From Solen grandis (Eukaryota; Mollusca; Bivalvia; Adapedonta; Solenidae): DNA of 64,000 nucleotides. The notes under the pieces are model-generated. The model had not been told where the DNA came from. It was given only the letters and a program-made list of their open reading frames with translations, and did no database searches. Shown here piece after piece: positions 11,971 through 26,032 of the stretch (within the stretch, counting starts at the first letter, position 1; the number at the start of each line of letters is the position of its first letter). The stretch is taken from NCBI GenBank assembly GCA_021229015.1, contig CM037780.1, positions 64,395,354-64,459,353 on the forward strand, read 5' to 3'. The position numbers and the translations under genes are program-made.

Positions 11971-13620
11971 GTTGCTGTTCGATAGATGAAATGCTTATGA
12001 ATTTATGGTACTTACTAAACTAGACCAAATACTTGCATCCAATCATTTACACTTTACGTTTATCCGTATGGCTTACTGTTTTCATTACACAAGCTGCTAG
12101 TCAGGTACACATAGCGATCTGATCAAATAACGTATGTGACTTAAGAGAAGCGAAATTACGATCCCTGTCACCTGTTGTTGACAGTCTGAACTCGGCTGCC
12201 TACACAACCTTTACTTATGCCTGGTCAACACAAAATGATATAGATTTATCCGCAGTTTAATAGTCACTAAATGATAGAAATTCTCCACTCCTTTTGTTTA
12301 GTACTTTCTATCCTTGATTCACATAAGGTAAAATCAATACAGGGAGAAAACCTGTACGTATGAAGATTTATCTATGTTTCACAACAATGGCGGGCGTTAG
12401 ACACTCTCAACCGAAGGGGGCCTAACTGTTTATATCGAGGATTTCACCGTTCCGTACATTACGTGTGTGTGCTCTATATTGCTTTCATTGCATTAAGCGT
12501 TGCGAGGACTAGACGACGAGTGTCGCTGGAGTCTCGGGCTTGCTCAGGTGGAACGTACGTAGGTTAAGTGGGAAAATTAATGAAATTGCCCAGGGCAAGT
12601 CTTTATTCAACGGCCTTGTATATTTTTCGGCGAGGGCTTGAAATTCATAGGATAGATATATGCGATTCGGCCGTATCGTTACAGGACCTGATAATATTAA
12701 TTTACAAAATGTTTACTGTTTAATGACTCTGTCAACATAGCCAAGTCTTTTTAACCCAAGTATTTAAAGTTATTGTTAATATCTTATGTTATGACCTCAT
12801 GTATTTATTTGTTACGAAACTTGAGACAACACTTTCCTTATTTTCAGTGTGTTTCTTTTCCTTATACCAGTCCCAATAAACAATTTATTTCTATAAATAA
12901 TCTTAAAATTATTTTAAAACATATAGGACAAGAATAAATAAAACAGATCTATAAATCTCTTAAAAAATGATTCAGGATTAATTTTGAAAAAACGTATGTT
13001 CGTTAAAAAACATTTTAATTAATAACATTCTTTTGCAGGTACGTATTTTTTTAAATTTCTTCATATGTACATAAAACATCATGTGTACAACATAATTATT
13101 AGGTTACTTCTTTCAGTACAGTTGGAATAGTGACAAGTTTTAAATATCATTTAAGCATGTTTTCTAATTTATTACTTGTAATATTTAAATCGTGACTCTT
13201 TTAATTGGAATCTTGTCTATAATAGTTAACAAAATTTACAAAGGGGAGGTAAGTATATTCAGGAGGCGTATTCAATCATTAATATAGCATAAAAAAATGA
13301 GTATTATAATTAATAAATTAAATAGCATATTCACATAGTATTTTGCTTTGTTTTTGCAAAAAAAATAGAGATTAGAGATTGGTTTCATAACATGAATGCT
13401 ATTAATAATGCTAGGGAAAAAACACACTAAAAATCATGCTTATTTACAATCTGCATTAATTAGGCAAGTGTATATGTTATTCTCCAAACTTTGAAATAGT
13501 AAGGATCCTCTTCCATAGTAAATGAAGTCTAAAGGACCTCTGGTACAAAATATACAGCGTCAATACAGTAGGAGAAACAATATAGTATTGTGTCAACATA
13601 TTGCTTAAACCCCGTGTGCA
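11971..13620. other. Upstream flank of the ankyrin exon
   Basis: No further exon is supportable. A GC-richer patch at about 12370-12600 with CpG-containing sequence could hold the promoter or a 5' UTR exon for the minus-strand gene, but no decisive motif is seen. From 12700 to 13620 the DNA is very AT-rich and featureless. Confidence 0.4.
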
Positions 13621-13623
13621 TTA

Positions 13624-13915
13624 CAGCTCGAAGATTTGTGGAAGGGTTGCCGACAAAATTAAACTAGTTTCGGAAACTTTTTCGGGATTATTAGTCAATA
13701 AAATGGGCGGAGCTTTGCGTTCGGGGTAATTCGGGATGCCAACACCGTTCCGAATGTTTCAAGAAACCTTACAGAAAACTTCCCGATGATGCCGAGCGAA
13801 TGAAGAAGGGTTCCCGAGCATCCTGGATGGTTGCCGATACTTTGCCGATGATCCCGTCCCGAATATAACATTCGGCGTCCGAAATACTGTCGGTGGGTTT
13901 TTTAACTCAACAAAC
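13624..13915 (+). mobile_element. SINE-like element with the shared 3' domain
   Basis: The 3' end at 13877-13915, gtccgaaatactgtcggtgg then a T run and aactcaacaaac, is the tail domain seen in the other SINEs of the window. The body, rich in TTCGGG and TTGCCGA motifs, does not match families A or B, so it may be a third family. The left boundary is uncertain. Confidence 0.5.
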
Positions 13916-13941
13916 TAAACCTAGTACACATATTATACGAG

Positions 13942-13990
13942 TAACTGAAAATACTGTCGGTTGGACGTCAAAACCAACCAACCAGTCAGC
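13942..13990 (+). mobile_element. Second SINE 3' tail, directly following
   Basis: ctgaaaatactgtcggttgg followed by acgtcaaaaccaaccaacca repeats the SINE 3' domain in the same orientation, 27 bp after the preceding tail. This suggests nested or tandem insertion. Confidence 0.55.
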
Positions 13991-16504
13991 AAACAATCAT
14001 CAACCCGATGTAAACTCGATAGTTTCAATGAATAGTCCTCGCATAGAGTTTGAGCTTTGTAGTATCAAATCTCTATCAGAGAGTGGATTGATAATAAAAA
14101 GAGCTGTTTATATTCTTTTAAACCTCCTTTACTGTTTTTTGAAATTTCACACACGTCTTTTTAAGTGTATAGTAGATTGAAATACCAGGTAATGCGTAAA
14201 ATAGTGCACAATTTCATTGCTGCAATTTATTTTAAAAATCCAGGTGTTTCCCAACTGAAAACAGCAAAAGAACAAGTTTTGTTGTAACAATTAGACCGAT
14301 TATAATACTTTAAGTTGTACACTACACCTTTAAATGAAGCAAAAACATACTCCTTTAGAACTAAAAATAATATTTAGAGGATATTTGATCTTTATGGTAA
14401 GAACTTTAAAGTAAATGTAGACATTTTCTTTTTAACTTTATGTTTAGAGAAAGTGAAAGTATATTTTATAATTTTGACTGTGATATTATCGCAGTTTTAT
14501 CGCAGTTACCCACTCGAAAGCATAACATAAAAAATATTCAGGTTATATATGAGGAAAAACATAAGAGGAAACTTAATTTTATTTCACCGTAGTCTGCATC
14601 TTGCTTGTTATTATACAGTTAGTGTATGTATAACACTATAGATTTTGACAATTTAAACATCAGCGGTAAACAAATGAAGTTTAAGTGATACATGTAAGGG
14701 ATGTCAGTTACATTTCTGCCCTTCATGTAGGGTTCATTTCACTAACCTTCATACGAACAAATTTGATCTATGTCGTAAATTTAGTGTCCTGTTTGTGCCT
14801 ACTTTTATCTTATGGGCACAATTAAACATAGAGAAAAGTGACCAATTTCATTTCACCAACTCATAACTTTTTGAGAAGAAAACATCACAAGATTATTAAT
14901 ATTTCACGTATACTGTTGACTGAGTCCTACACCCTTATTTTTCTAAGGCATTATCTAGTTTGATAATAAAGTTTAAAAAAAAAAAACTATAACAACCCAA
15001 CACCATAACTAAGCAAGAAAAATAAAATCAGTCAAAGATATGTTTATACTTTAAGTAAAACAAATATTTGAAAAGTTTGCTCTTCTTGAATATAAATTGA
15101 AGACTCAGGAGATTGAAAAATCAGGGCCCAGAACTCGTATAAATGTGATATGTGTCATTGAAAAACTGGACAATACAATTTATATTATTGAGCCAAATCA
15201 ATAAGTGAATTTTTATCAACAAATTACATTAAAATTAACAGTGTGAGAGTCTCACTAATTCTCTCATTTACGAACATCAAACGTCCACCATTGAAAAGAT
15301 GGTAATATGCACAAAACTCCTTAATCAAACATTTTTGATAGGTAGTTAAAAATTATATGGCCTGTGTCTGTTTTCCTTCCATTTCAGCATTTCAAAACAA
15401 AAGTGTGAATTTCAGTTTATATCAACTGCTTTCTCTGTTAATTTGTTCTATCATTTGCTGAGAAAATAATCTTCCAATCTATTGATTTAGACAAATTCAT
15501 AATGTTGCCTCAGTTTTTATTTCCTTGTATAATTAATGGAATGGACATACACATATATAATGACATGTAATATTCACTATACATACGTGTACATCAAATC
15601 TTAATCTTCATTTAAACGTACAGTAATGCATATTAGCTGGAAAACAAAACAAAATGCAGGTTAAATAAGTGCCAACAAAGATCCGTACAAAACCAATCAT
15701 TTTAGCTTCTGTTAATCAAGAATAAAATAAATACGTTTCATCCTTGATGAGTCTTCACTTTATGGAGAAAATGTGTCGACAAAAGTCATATTAATAAGAT
15801 ATAGTGGTATAACAAGGGACGAGCTGTGAACATAAATCACCCAATCACTTAATTTAGTGTCTTCAGAAAATATGAAGCTTAGCGTTTCTATTTTCCGTTG
15901 ACATGTACATCGATGTATACATTATTAGGTTTATTGCAGGCCACATTTCAGGTTCCATTCTATTTGTAAGTGTCATTGTTTTGAAAAAAAAAAATCCTTT
16001 GTTGAAATATGCTATCATGTGATACCAAGTATGTGAAGCTTTTGCAAGGGCACGTGTATAAAAGGCAAAAAGTAAATCTACTTTGTATTATTCAGTAATA
16101 TATTATTAAACAAAATGAAATTATAATTTATCATACAAGTTTACTGAGTAAAGTTATACATATTTATAAGGTGTACATGTTGATGCAGCTGCCTAAAAAC
16201 AAATCTTATTTGTAATTCATTGTCTGGATTAAATATCTACTCTTGAGACACGGCTGGGTGCATTATAGTAAAGATGCCTAAATGCTTGTGTGCATAAAAC
16301 ACATATGTTTAAACATAAATGTTTCTGCTTCGTTAATTTCAGAAAATATAATTATATGCACACGTAGGATGCAAAATAAATCCTGGCTCCGTACTCTCGA
16401 AAATAAATATGGTACTTAAGTGTGATTGTTGTACTTATACTCAAACTATGCCCATTAGTTTCAATAGGGTCTTGAGTATGATACTCAAATATGAGCCTGA
16501 GATC
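13991..16504. other. AT-rich stretch without genes
   Basis: No exon, RNA gene or recognisable repeat is seen apart from short A or T runs. Confidence 0.5.
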
Positions 16505-16746
16505 TTAACCCTTTCCCTCATATAGACTCATTTTGACGCACTCAATAGGTACCACATAAAGCCTGATCTGCAGAAAACCACAGTTAAACCTTACCAAATT
16601 TAATTACAAAATCCTCATTTCCAGACCACCGAGGAGCAGCGAACAGCATAAAACCTGATCAGCCTGCGAGTTACTCGCAGGCAGATCTGGTTTTATGCTG
16701 TTCGCATAGGTCTTTTCATGGTGTTCTCTATGAGGGAAAGGGTTAA
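16505..16746 (+). mobile_element. TTAA-flanked palindromic MITE, copy 3
   Basis: TTAA at 16505-16508 and 16743-16746 bound ends identical to those of copy 2. The hairpin core is at 16640-16704, with a few arm mismatches. It carries the full left segment, including gcctgatctgcagaaaacca, that copy 1 partly lacks. Confidence 0.88.
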
Positions 16747-17500
16747 GTATTTTCGAGAACACGCGGGGCCTGAAAGGTAATAGAAATGAACGAAACAGAA
16801 ACATGAATGTATATACAATGAATTACTTTCAATATCGGTTCCAAACCAACGATCTTTGTGACTAGAATCTAGTGTAATGGTTGTAAACGTTTAAAAGGGG
16901 GATATTTGACTATGTTTGTCACATTTAAGTGATGCACGAGGTGTCTTATGTCGATGCAATAATAAATTCTTAAAAGGTAAATCTGCATACAACTGCATAA
17001 GATTTTAAACGGGCTTTAACTGGTCCTGTTACACTTGTTAGTCAGCATGAGTGATTGATGCACATTGATCTGAAGGTTTTACCCTACTTGAATAGTAATT
17101 AGTCATTTAATAGAACATCAGCACATAAAAACTCTTACCGTTTAAATAATTTTATGGCTTCAATTCTGAATATAACGTCATTATTAAAAGATAATTGACG
17201 TAATTGTGGGTTAAAGGTGATCCCGCCCCCTGAACGAAAATGATGAACAAATAAAACCCGAGGTGTATCCTAATTATCTTTATCGTTACAGGGACCTGTT
17301 TAACCAAATTGTACGTACCCTCCTTCGTAAATTACAAGGGCCTTGAGGGTAAATGTAAAAAACAAATGAGTCCTTATGCAGAACATAAAAAGACTGTACA
17401 TTAATATACCACTGGCTTTTGCATAATGGCCTTACCTGACTATGTCATGAAATTAAATATTGAGGCCATATGGAATTTCTTGTTAACGACATCCGAAAAT

Positions 17501-17533
<33 letters not shown>

Positions 17534-20500
17534 TGACAAAGTATTTACTGATAGAAAGGCGTGCAATATTTGGTTTAATATGTTCCCGTATCAACTGAGA
17601 CATCTTTAGTAATATAAAACATATAGAGGGACAACATGTCTACATGTACACGAGTTGAAGAGTACGTAAATACGTGTCACATACATTACAAAGTATACTA
17701 TCACATAACTTAATCAGTGATACACATGTAGCAAACGACTTAGAGTGCATCAGTTATATAAACAGTTATACATGTATACCCAACGCATTTTATTCAATCG
17801 AGAAGTTTTCATGGAACTTAGGTTCAAAAGAGTCCGCCATTTTCTTCGATCTTTTTCCATTACAAGCTTTCCGGAGGCAGTTGAGTCCTTACAGACAGCA
17901 AGCATACTAGCAACCACGGAATGCTGTAACAGCACACACAAACCTGTCAACCGCTCATCCCAGGTGGTGGCTAAATAGAGGTTTATGACCGCTGAAAGAG
18001 GTTGGCTGCATATAGCCGTCTAAACTAGTGCAGCTATACCATATACAGTTTCAATTTTATCCATCTATTTTATTTATTCATTTATTCGTTCATTCACATT
18101 CGTATAATGTATTAATAGTGTTTTTATCACTCGGTGAAGGAATGTAGTGTGTTATCGATATACATGTTTCAAGTAGATAGAGATAGTCTCCAGAATAAAT
18201 CTGTAGGACTTCAAACCTAATAAACAAACATAAGTGAGAGCTTATTTGAATCATATTAAATGAAAATGGGAGTAACCGCATGGTGACAGATGAAAATATG
18301 AAAGAGAGTTGTCTTCCCTTGGCTAAAAGCATACGTTTGGAAACAATTTATTTTGGCAGTGTACATATTCTTCGGACAGAAAAAAAGTGTGTACTACAGA
18401 TTTGTTTTGAGATGTAATCTGTACAAACTTGTTGACAACGTTAATACAATACATAAATAAGAAAGAATCTTTCAATTGTTTACACAAATAACTAATTTGC
18501 ATATTCCGCATTTCTTCGTCAATTTTCTGATGTTTGTTTTCCATGAACATTCCGTATGCTTCCCCTAACAAATCTCGAGCGCATAAATTGATGCCGTAGA
18601 AGATAAACAAATGTGATTCGACGACAGCTTTTTTTATATTCAAATTATTTCCGGTTACAGACTGTCTTAGGGAATAATCGCCATCGCATAATGTAAACAA
18701 TGTAAGTATTTTAACATCCATCCAAAACTCTAATTTGATCAATATTTAATTGTAATTTTACAGTAGATATTTCACCATTTGTGTTAGTCTACAATATGTC
18801 AATGCTATTCTATATTTTCTTTTCATTAAAATTGAACCATTATGGAAATATAGTGGGCCCATAAAGTATACTATTTAAAGAACAAGATCCCATTTCGAAT
18901 CTTAGTTAAATCAATTTCATGTACTTACCCGGGCTGGCAAGAGCCGGCACGGTTCCTGATACGGTTTTTAATTGGTGAACAGTGTTGTGCTTTTCTTCGT
19001 GCCTGTCTTTATATGATGTAATTTTGTAAATGAAAATAGATATAGATACGAGTATATGATATATACCACTCGTCTTCTCTTGAAATTGTCTATGATAATG
19101 ATTATGGCAGGTGTCATTATATTTTCCCATTTTTTATAAATTTCGTTTTTACTTTTTGTTTTATCTGCGGAGGGTAACATTGTCCTAACACAAAATCAAG
19201 CACACACGTACTTTCCGTTTTCGTACTTAGAAGTTTCCAGCTAACAATAATAGTAGCATTTGATTTTGGGGACACAGGTTGTACAATAGATTACACCACA
19301 TTGTTACTTGAACTTTTCATACTATTAGTTACTTTCTACAAAATTAGATATTCGATTTAGTGGTATTGTAATTATGCTGAAATCACCTTCACCAGCCTGT
19401 ACGAAACTCAATAGGTACGAACGTCATTTACAGGGACCGTCTCAAAATTCAGTCTTTTATACATACTGGCTCCCATTGTATTAGCAAGTACCAGTAAAGC
19501 ATCGAAACGGATATAACATTATTTCCCCGCAATGACGGAGAATCACGCCAACCCAATAGTCCTTCAGCCAAATTCTTTGCGTCAAAAGTTTTTTTTGTTT
19601 AATTTTGTTACGAATGAACACAGATTTGATACTATCACTATGGCGTATGACGTGACTATCCCAGCTGTACAATAGTATTGTCCAGTATCGGGTCATTGAA
19701 CAGAATCCGTCCCATTAAAATGAATTTCCCCATCAATCAAATTTGCTTATCAATATCCCGGTACTAAAATATAAACCGGAAATGGCATTTCAAGAGCGAC
19801 GTTGCAAATAGCGAATTGATATAAGTTTGTTTTTTTTTAGTGGTGGGGATGCGGTTGGGGAAATTAGAACTGATATTTCGTTAATACTATTCTTACTTCT
19901 TTACAGCCGGTCTTTTTCTTTTGTCAGATTGCCTATTTTAATCGAAGAAATAATTCGATTTTGCGAAATGAAACTTGGTATATGCAAAATAACATTTCAT
20001 CATTACACGCATTTTGTATTCAAGAAAGAAAATAACTACGTATCGCAAGAAAATAAAATAAAAAGATACGATTTCATTTAAAGAACCCAATTCCATAGTA
20101 ACTTGAAGGGAGCATTGTATATGAGAAAAAATATAACCATCAGATATTTTGTCTGGTTAGGAATCATACCATTTGCCAAAGTTCTGATGTTAGTTTTTGG
20201 CAGCACCATATCTGAAAGATCGTGTAGAAAAGGTTCAAAACTTTAAATGCTGTTGGCGAGACTTTAAAGTAAAATAAACGAAACATGCATTCAAACTAAA
20301 ACGCAAGTATAAAAAAGCTTCCATTTTGCGAAGCATTTGGAATTCAAATTTTCTTTAAAATCTCAAATTCCTTATTTCAAAATTTAGTTTATATCAATGC
20401 CGAATTTTTGGCACTTTTTTACTTTTTTTGCAAGTAAACATGAGATAAGTAGATATTTAAGAATTTGAATTGAAGAATAAAGACTCTGGCTAAAAAGATA

Positions 20501-22159
20501 TTTAGATAAGGACCTTACTTATGTTTTGTGTACGTTAGTTTTAGCCGTCTTACAGTCATGTTACTCCACCTATCTCCGTAAGTCTCCGTATGTCTCCGTA
20601 TGCGCAGTCTTCTTTATATTTCAAGAATATGATAACAAAAAGGTGTATCTTGTGATTGACTAAGCAATCAGATCAGCCATGAATCATTATGAAAGTAATT
20701 ATCAGACTAGACCGTTGTCTCTAATTATCAATTAAGGGAAAATACTCTTATTATCTTACAGTAAGACATTTTGAGTCGTTCCCCTTTAAATAGATGTTAA
20801 GCCATTTGCAACTTATTTTTTTTTTCTCTTGAGCAACTGTATCAACGAAATAGCCTGCTAAAAATGTGTGAAAAATTAAAAGAAAAAGGTCTTTTTAATG
20901 AATTTTCAGCCTTTCACAACCTGATATACACCCATAATATAACTGGTATTGAAAATAATTTTAGACCCGTTTTAACGAAAGAAAACAACAACAAAAACAA
21001 AATAAAACAAAAAAACAACAACAAAAAACACACACACACACAAATATAAATATTTAAAATCGATGCATCATCAACAACAACAACAAAGAAATGTCATTAA
21101 ATAGGGATTTTGTACTAATTTCATCAAATAATTTTAACAAGAAACTGTTTTTCATAAAAACATGTAATAACTAATGCGAACGTAATCAGCATGCACGCTG
21201 TAAAACTGCAGACGAAGTTTGAAACTATAAGAATGCTGGTTCAGTCTTTATCACATGGGAATTATCAAGAAAAAAATGTCCTTTTCATCATTAAAAAATC
21301 TGCAATCGTGAAACAAACAGATTGGTCACGAAATATCTCAAGTTCAGATTTCTTAATATCTCAAATTCACTGTCTCAAGAATTTTTATAGAACTGACCAT
21401 TACTGTATGAACATGTTCATAAAAATATGTAGGCAAAATTTTTATTCTCTTGGTAAGTTAACTGATGAGTTCTACGTCTTAAATGAGATTCGAAAAATTC
21501 TTATTTTAAGATGTCGTTGTTTATATTTGATTTCAATAAGATTTGGGTTTTCAGTGTTACAACACAACGTAATGGAGTATAACGGTGTTAGAAAGGTTAG
21601 TGAAGTGCTTGATCTAAGATGCCGAGACATCAATCGGATGGCCCCGGTCCCATTCGTCTAACGTCATTCTCTTCCATTTTCCTCAAGTTGACAAGATGAA
21701 TTACACGAACAATCTCTCTCTTTCTCTCGACATCCCTGAAGGGGAGCTTTTGTCACCCCAGACTGTCTGCTGGATCCAACACCGACTACTCTGCTATCTT
21801 GTAATGTTTAAATGATTTATACACAGGAGAGGTGTTGACGCGAGAGACAGGATGTCAGCTCCAGTGTTGAATTGTTCTAGTAATGTCTTGGTATGTCGTC
21901 TATTGTTTTGGACGTAGTCTATGATGCGTGTATGAATCCAATTTCAAAACATTTAAGTTGGACAATATTTTTATGTGCATCACAAGTCACTTCACCAACA
22001 TTTCTTTAGAAATGGAAACACTTGTCAGTTTTCAGGGGAATAGATAGGGCTTTATCTATGTCTCTGAGGTCGTCTACCATATTCCATACACTACAGGTTT
22101 TCATTTTGCGTCGAATGGCAACCGAATTCTTTCGTTTTATACTAATCCCTCTCGACGGA
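16747..22159. other. Long stretch without a supportable gene
   Basis: It contains the T31 run at 17502-17532 and a short (gtctccgtat)n tandem near 20577-20604. Several ORFs of 70-156 codons have no recognisable domain. At this base composition, ORFs of that length are expected by chance over 64 kb. Confidence 0.45.
17502..17532. repeat. Poly-T run (31 nt)
   Basis: Uninterrupted T. It could be a retroposed poly-A tail on the minus strand, but no flanking element is recognisable. Confidence 0.9.
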
Positions 22160-22290
22160 TCTTAGGCTGAACAAGTACTCATACAATGGGCGTGAGAAGG
22201 TCATGCAAGAATCTTTCTCCAAGAGGGATTCAAACCTTTCTGTCCGCAGTCATGCACATTACCCTCTTGGACACGGTGCCCTTACGAACA
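22160..22290 (-). mobile_element. Possible degenerate tRNA-headed SINE
   Basis: gagggattcaaacctttctg followed by accctcttggacacggtgcc resembles a B box and A box of a tRNA-like head on the minus strand. The body does not align clearly with the other families. Confidence 0.3.
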
Positions 22291-23214
22291 CGTAAAAGTT
22301 TAATTTAATTAAATCAAAACGGAATAACACAATGCTTCGAGGTCAACGGGATTTTAGTGGGACAACGGCAGCGATTGAGATTATGTTGTTGATGATTATT
22401 ATTATGTGAAGTAGTAGTAGTAGTGCAATTAGTATCATTACTGATTGTCGTCAATGATCAGTTCGTGTTTCAAACGAATTTCCCGTGTTCGTGGGATACC
22501 CTATTCAGTGGCTGATTAACAACGTTTCATCAAGGGAAATGGAAACAAATATGCATTACAGTTACCTTAGTACTAAGAAGCATAGAAATTCTTTTTTGAG
22601 GCCGTCCTCTATCCTCTATACCATAATCGGATATCCTCGTTTAATAATCAATGTCTAGGAGTACATAAAGGTATAATAGCCGTCATATTTCCATATCTGG
22701 CGATGCCGCGTAAGCTGTTAAGTTTTAATAATAAATGTATTGCCTGAATTGAACAGGGTACTCAAATAGAAACCAAAACACATCAAAACAACATCTTAAA
22801 ATCATGTTTAACAACAAACACTTCCCATGATGCGCTGCTCACTTCCATGGCATTGCATGCCTAACAGCAATTTCAATTGTCTGTGAAGTGTACAAAGTTT
22901 GCAAGACAGGCGAAGTATATGCCTTTACGTGCAACAAATCTCTATTTTGTAAGATAGATTGTCAATAAATTCTTCAGCAAATGGAGTCTGATTGAATGCT
23001 AGATAGGGATGCCAGAATAATGAAATCGAACTAAAATTGACAGATAGCGGCAACGAATAGCGATACAGAACAGCGAGAAATAAACCACATTCCACCGATC
23101 ATGTGGCAATGCCAAAAAACTGTCATACAAAATGTAAAACTACTTGATGCACATTGTATTTTCAAGTAGTGCTCTATAATTTATTGATGTTGTTTTAGAG
23201 TTCACATGCGCCGC

Positions 23215-23335
23215 AACAAGTATCTCAGTCATACAGCGACGTCCATAGAGGAATTCCACCAGTGCATAGAGGCATCCCGGAAGAACTACCGAAGGCTTCC
23301 TTACATGAGAAACCAGTGGGGTTAGATTACAAGTG
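23215..23335 (-). mobile_element. SINE fragment, family A
   Basis: tatctcagtcatacagcgac followed by gtccatagagg..gcatagaggcatcccggaagaa matches the tail and central part of the 47103 copy. The tRNA head is missing. The segment is followed by C16 and A10 runs. Confidence 0.6.
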
Positions 23336-23341
23336 ATTGCA

Positions 23342-23367
23342 CCCCCCCCCCCCCCCCAAAAAAAAAA
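23342..23367. repeat. Poly-C then poly-A run
   Basis: C at 23342-23357, then A at 23358-23367; a likely assembly or length-polymorphism hotspot. Confidence 0.85.
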
Positions 23368-25363
23368 GATTTATCGAGAGCAGTAATAAATGAATTGTTT
23401 TGCAAAGAAATGTTTACAGAAAATGAAAATATTCACCATTGTTTGTTTGCAAGCATTTTCTAGAGTAGAGGGACATTCGTCTCAAACTTCAAATGGATTA
23501 ACCCCTCTAGACTTGATCTTTCAAAGTTTAATAAAACATATATATTTAAGGGCAATGCCTCAATTTCTAAAATCGGAACATTGTGAGCGTGAAAAAAATC
23601 ATGACAAATATTTTATATACATACTAAATTTCGAACAAATAATCAATATCACACATAGAGAAGTCACTGGCACAATCAATAAAACAAATTGCCTCCGCTA
23701 ACTATCAATAAAATAAAAGTCTTTTTTATTGTATGTTTACCTAATACTGCTTTCGTAAGAATTAAATCCGATTTATAGTACACGTCAATAAACTAGACAG
23801 TGCCACCTGTAAACTAGCCTTGGCACTAAGCTACTCGGAAATCCCGACCAAATCCGGCAGATGAAGAATTGGAGGGTTGTTCTAAATGTAGGAAACGAAG
23901 TGGTATTACTTAAACAGAAAACCATTTGTTAGATTTATGTGGCTAGACTATAGTCTGGGCTCTTTTCCAACTCTCAGTAACAGCAAACTGAAGCCAAGCT
24001 CAATATACCGGTAATTAGAATTAGAATATTTTGATATTCAGACAAGAGGCTACACTGTGTAGCCATATGTCCTTTAATACACGTGACATTACTATGATAA
24101 GATCATCGGGTCGCATTCACGAAAACGCCTATGATAAGTCTTAAAGCAGCTCGTTCACTGATGATCGGTGGAAATCTAAACAAAAAATAATATTCTACTC
24201 TCCCTCATTAAAGTTGGTGAAGTTATTTTTTCTTGACAAATAAGCTCGAAAAGTGGAGGTTAACGCTATTTTCGTAAATGCAACTTCGACGAAATCGGTT
24301 AAATTTAGAATACGATATCACCAAAGGACGCGTTACGCAATGTTCATCCTATGAAGTTAGCACATGCGGAAAAAGTGAATGGATCTAAATATAGGTTTTA
24401 TCAGTCTAAATATAGTTTCAATACCGTCTTTGACGGTATTGCCTGTGATGGGGAAACCACCAACTATTTTTACGTTCACGGACGATTGTATTGGGTGACC
24501 ATGCGTCTGTAGATAGGTATTGATAGAAGTAATACACACAAATTGTTCAAATCAAATTCTTAGTCAATGACCACCTGTGAACAAGCTGCTTTAATATACG
24601 TCATTATAAAATTCCAATGTTTTCTAAAATATTATTCTCAATCAAAACAGCTCATGATACCAATGTAAGAGAGCAAACGTTGCCACAAGGCAAATTATGA
24701 CAACATTTAACATGTTTAATATTTAATCACTTACAGATATTTATAACTAAGTGTGCGTTGTAGTTTGATACATAATTTCTTCATTTACAACTCATTTTAG
24801 ACCATTTGTTATGAAACATTCTAAAGACGTTATAATATAGCTTTATGTTTATTTGTTTAATTCACCTTTCGTAATACTGTACTTTCTTTCTCCATTAGAC
24901 ATCCTTAATCTTGTTTTTATAACTGTTTTCTATGTTTGATTATCTGACTGTATATGTGACACGTTATTTTAAGAACCAGCTGTTTATGTACTGATTATCA
25001 GCTCAGTTATCCGTGTCACTTTGAGCATGTTTTGGTTGCATGTGAGAGAGCCAGTCCCATACGGAACCGCGTGTGTAACATCGGAAGAAATTAAATAAGT
25101 TTATTGTTTGTTTGTAATATAAGTTGAATTTAGTAAAATAAAGAAGATACTATTAAGCTGTCTACAGTCTTCGCTAATTCCCCAGTGCGAAGGAGAAGAG
25201 TAAAAGAAGACGAACAAAGATAGATAACGTACAGTAACAGCGGGTGAAAGTTGCACCTTGTTACATCTACCATTCTAGACATCTTTTATCAAAATTGAGG
25301 AAGTATAAAGCAGAAATACTGTATATAAAAAAATGATACGTTGTTTTGTGAATGCGGCTTAGG

Positions 25364-25364
<1 letters not shown>
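23368..25364. other. AT-rich stretch without genes
   Basis: No exon is supportable. The part around 24830-25120 ends in aagtttattgtttgtttgta and looks like the 3' end of an old retroelement, but nothing in it translates to a known domain. Confidence 0.4.

Positions 25365-25394
<30 letters not shown>
25365..25394. repeat. (CA)15 microsatellite
   Basis: Uninterrupted CA run, directly next to a copy of the CTCATGAATATTCATG repeat. Confidence 0.95.
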
Positions 25395-25396
<2 letters not shown>

Positions 25397-25404
25397 GTCT
25401 TTAT

Positions 25405-25619
25405 ACATTTGTCTCATGAATATTCATGATCAAATTCATGACTTTATGAGAATTATTATTATGTGCTTTAAATGGTATGTGAAACATTGAATATTTCATT
25501 TCTATGTGGACTGTATAGATTCTGAGCTATATCTGATGAACAAACAGTAGTAAGAACTTGTGATCTTGGTCTGTCCAGTTTGCAATGCCGTCAATGAGTC
25601 TGTACAAGGTCAAAGGTTA
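25405..25619 (+). repeat. Interspersed repeat C, copy 1
   Basis: It starts tgtctcatgaatattcatga and ends caatgagtctgtacaaggtc plus aaaggtta. It shares start, end and order of short blocks with the copies at 44772 and 50763. No ORF; see the finding on this family. Confidence 0.6.
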
Positions 25620-26032
25620 CGATTTATTACGCAAACTAAAAACTTTTAAATTTAATGCTGATATAAATATGATATCTGAGTTTATGATCGTACTTAAGTA
25701 TCTCTGAAAGCTTGAGGCAAGGTTCACATCCAACAAAACGATTCACATCCATTCAGGAATTCCACATTTCGCTGCACCGACGTGTTTTAATATCATATTC
25801 TGTCAAACAATAATACTGATGATAATGATATACTTACACAACCTGAACGTCAGCTGATTTACAGAGGTGTTATAGATCTCTGTGTCTATAGCTTCGAAGG
25901 TTCGTGAAGCGAGTGCCAACATGATTTATGCAGACAAGTTGTATAGCGATTATAGACAGACTATAAATGAATAAATATACCTCATTCTACAAATTATAAA
26001 TAACAAATTCGTGCGTATCTTTTACCGTAAGA

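Noticed and set aside
11575..11985. 136-codon plus ORF over the ankyrin exon
   Set aside because: It is the antisense shadow of the GC-rich ankyrin exon; the minus strand carries the domain and the splice donor.
18323..18742. 139-codon minus-strand ORF
   Set aside because: It opens with a non-ATG codon and has no recognisable family. Its length is explainable by chance.
18906..19070. Minus-strand exon ending in CCCG|GTAAGT near 18928
   Set aside because: The donor is good, but the acceptor is weak and the short peptide resembles nothing known; not supportable alone.
21191..21661. 156-codon plus-strand ORF
   Set aside because: The longest unassigned frame, but no domain, signal or splice context. 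At about 35% GC a stop-free run of this length is near the expected maximum for a 64-kb window.
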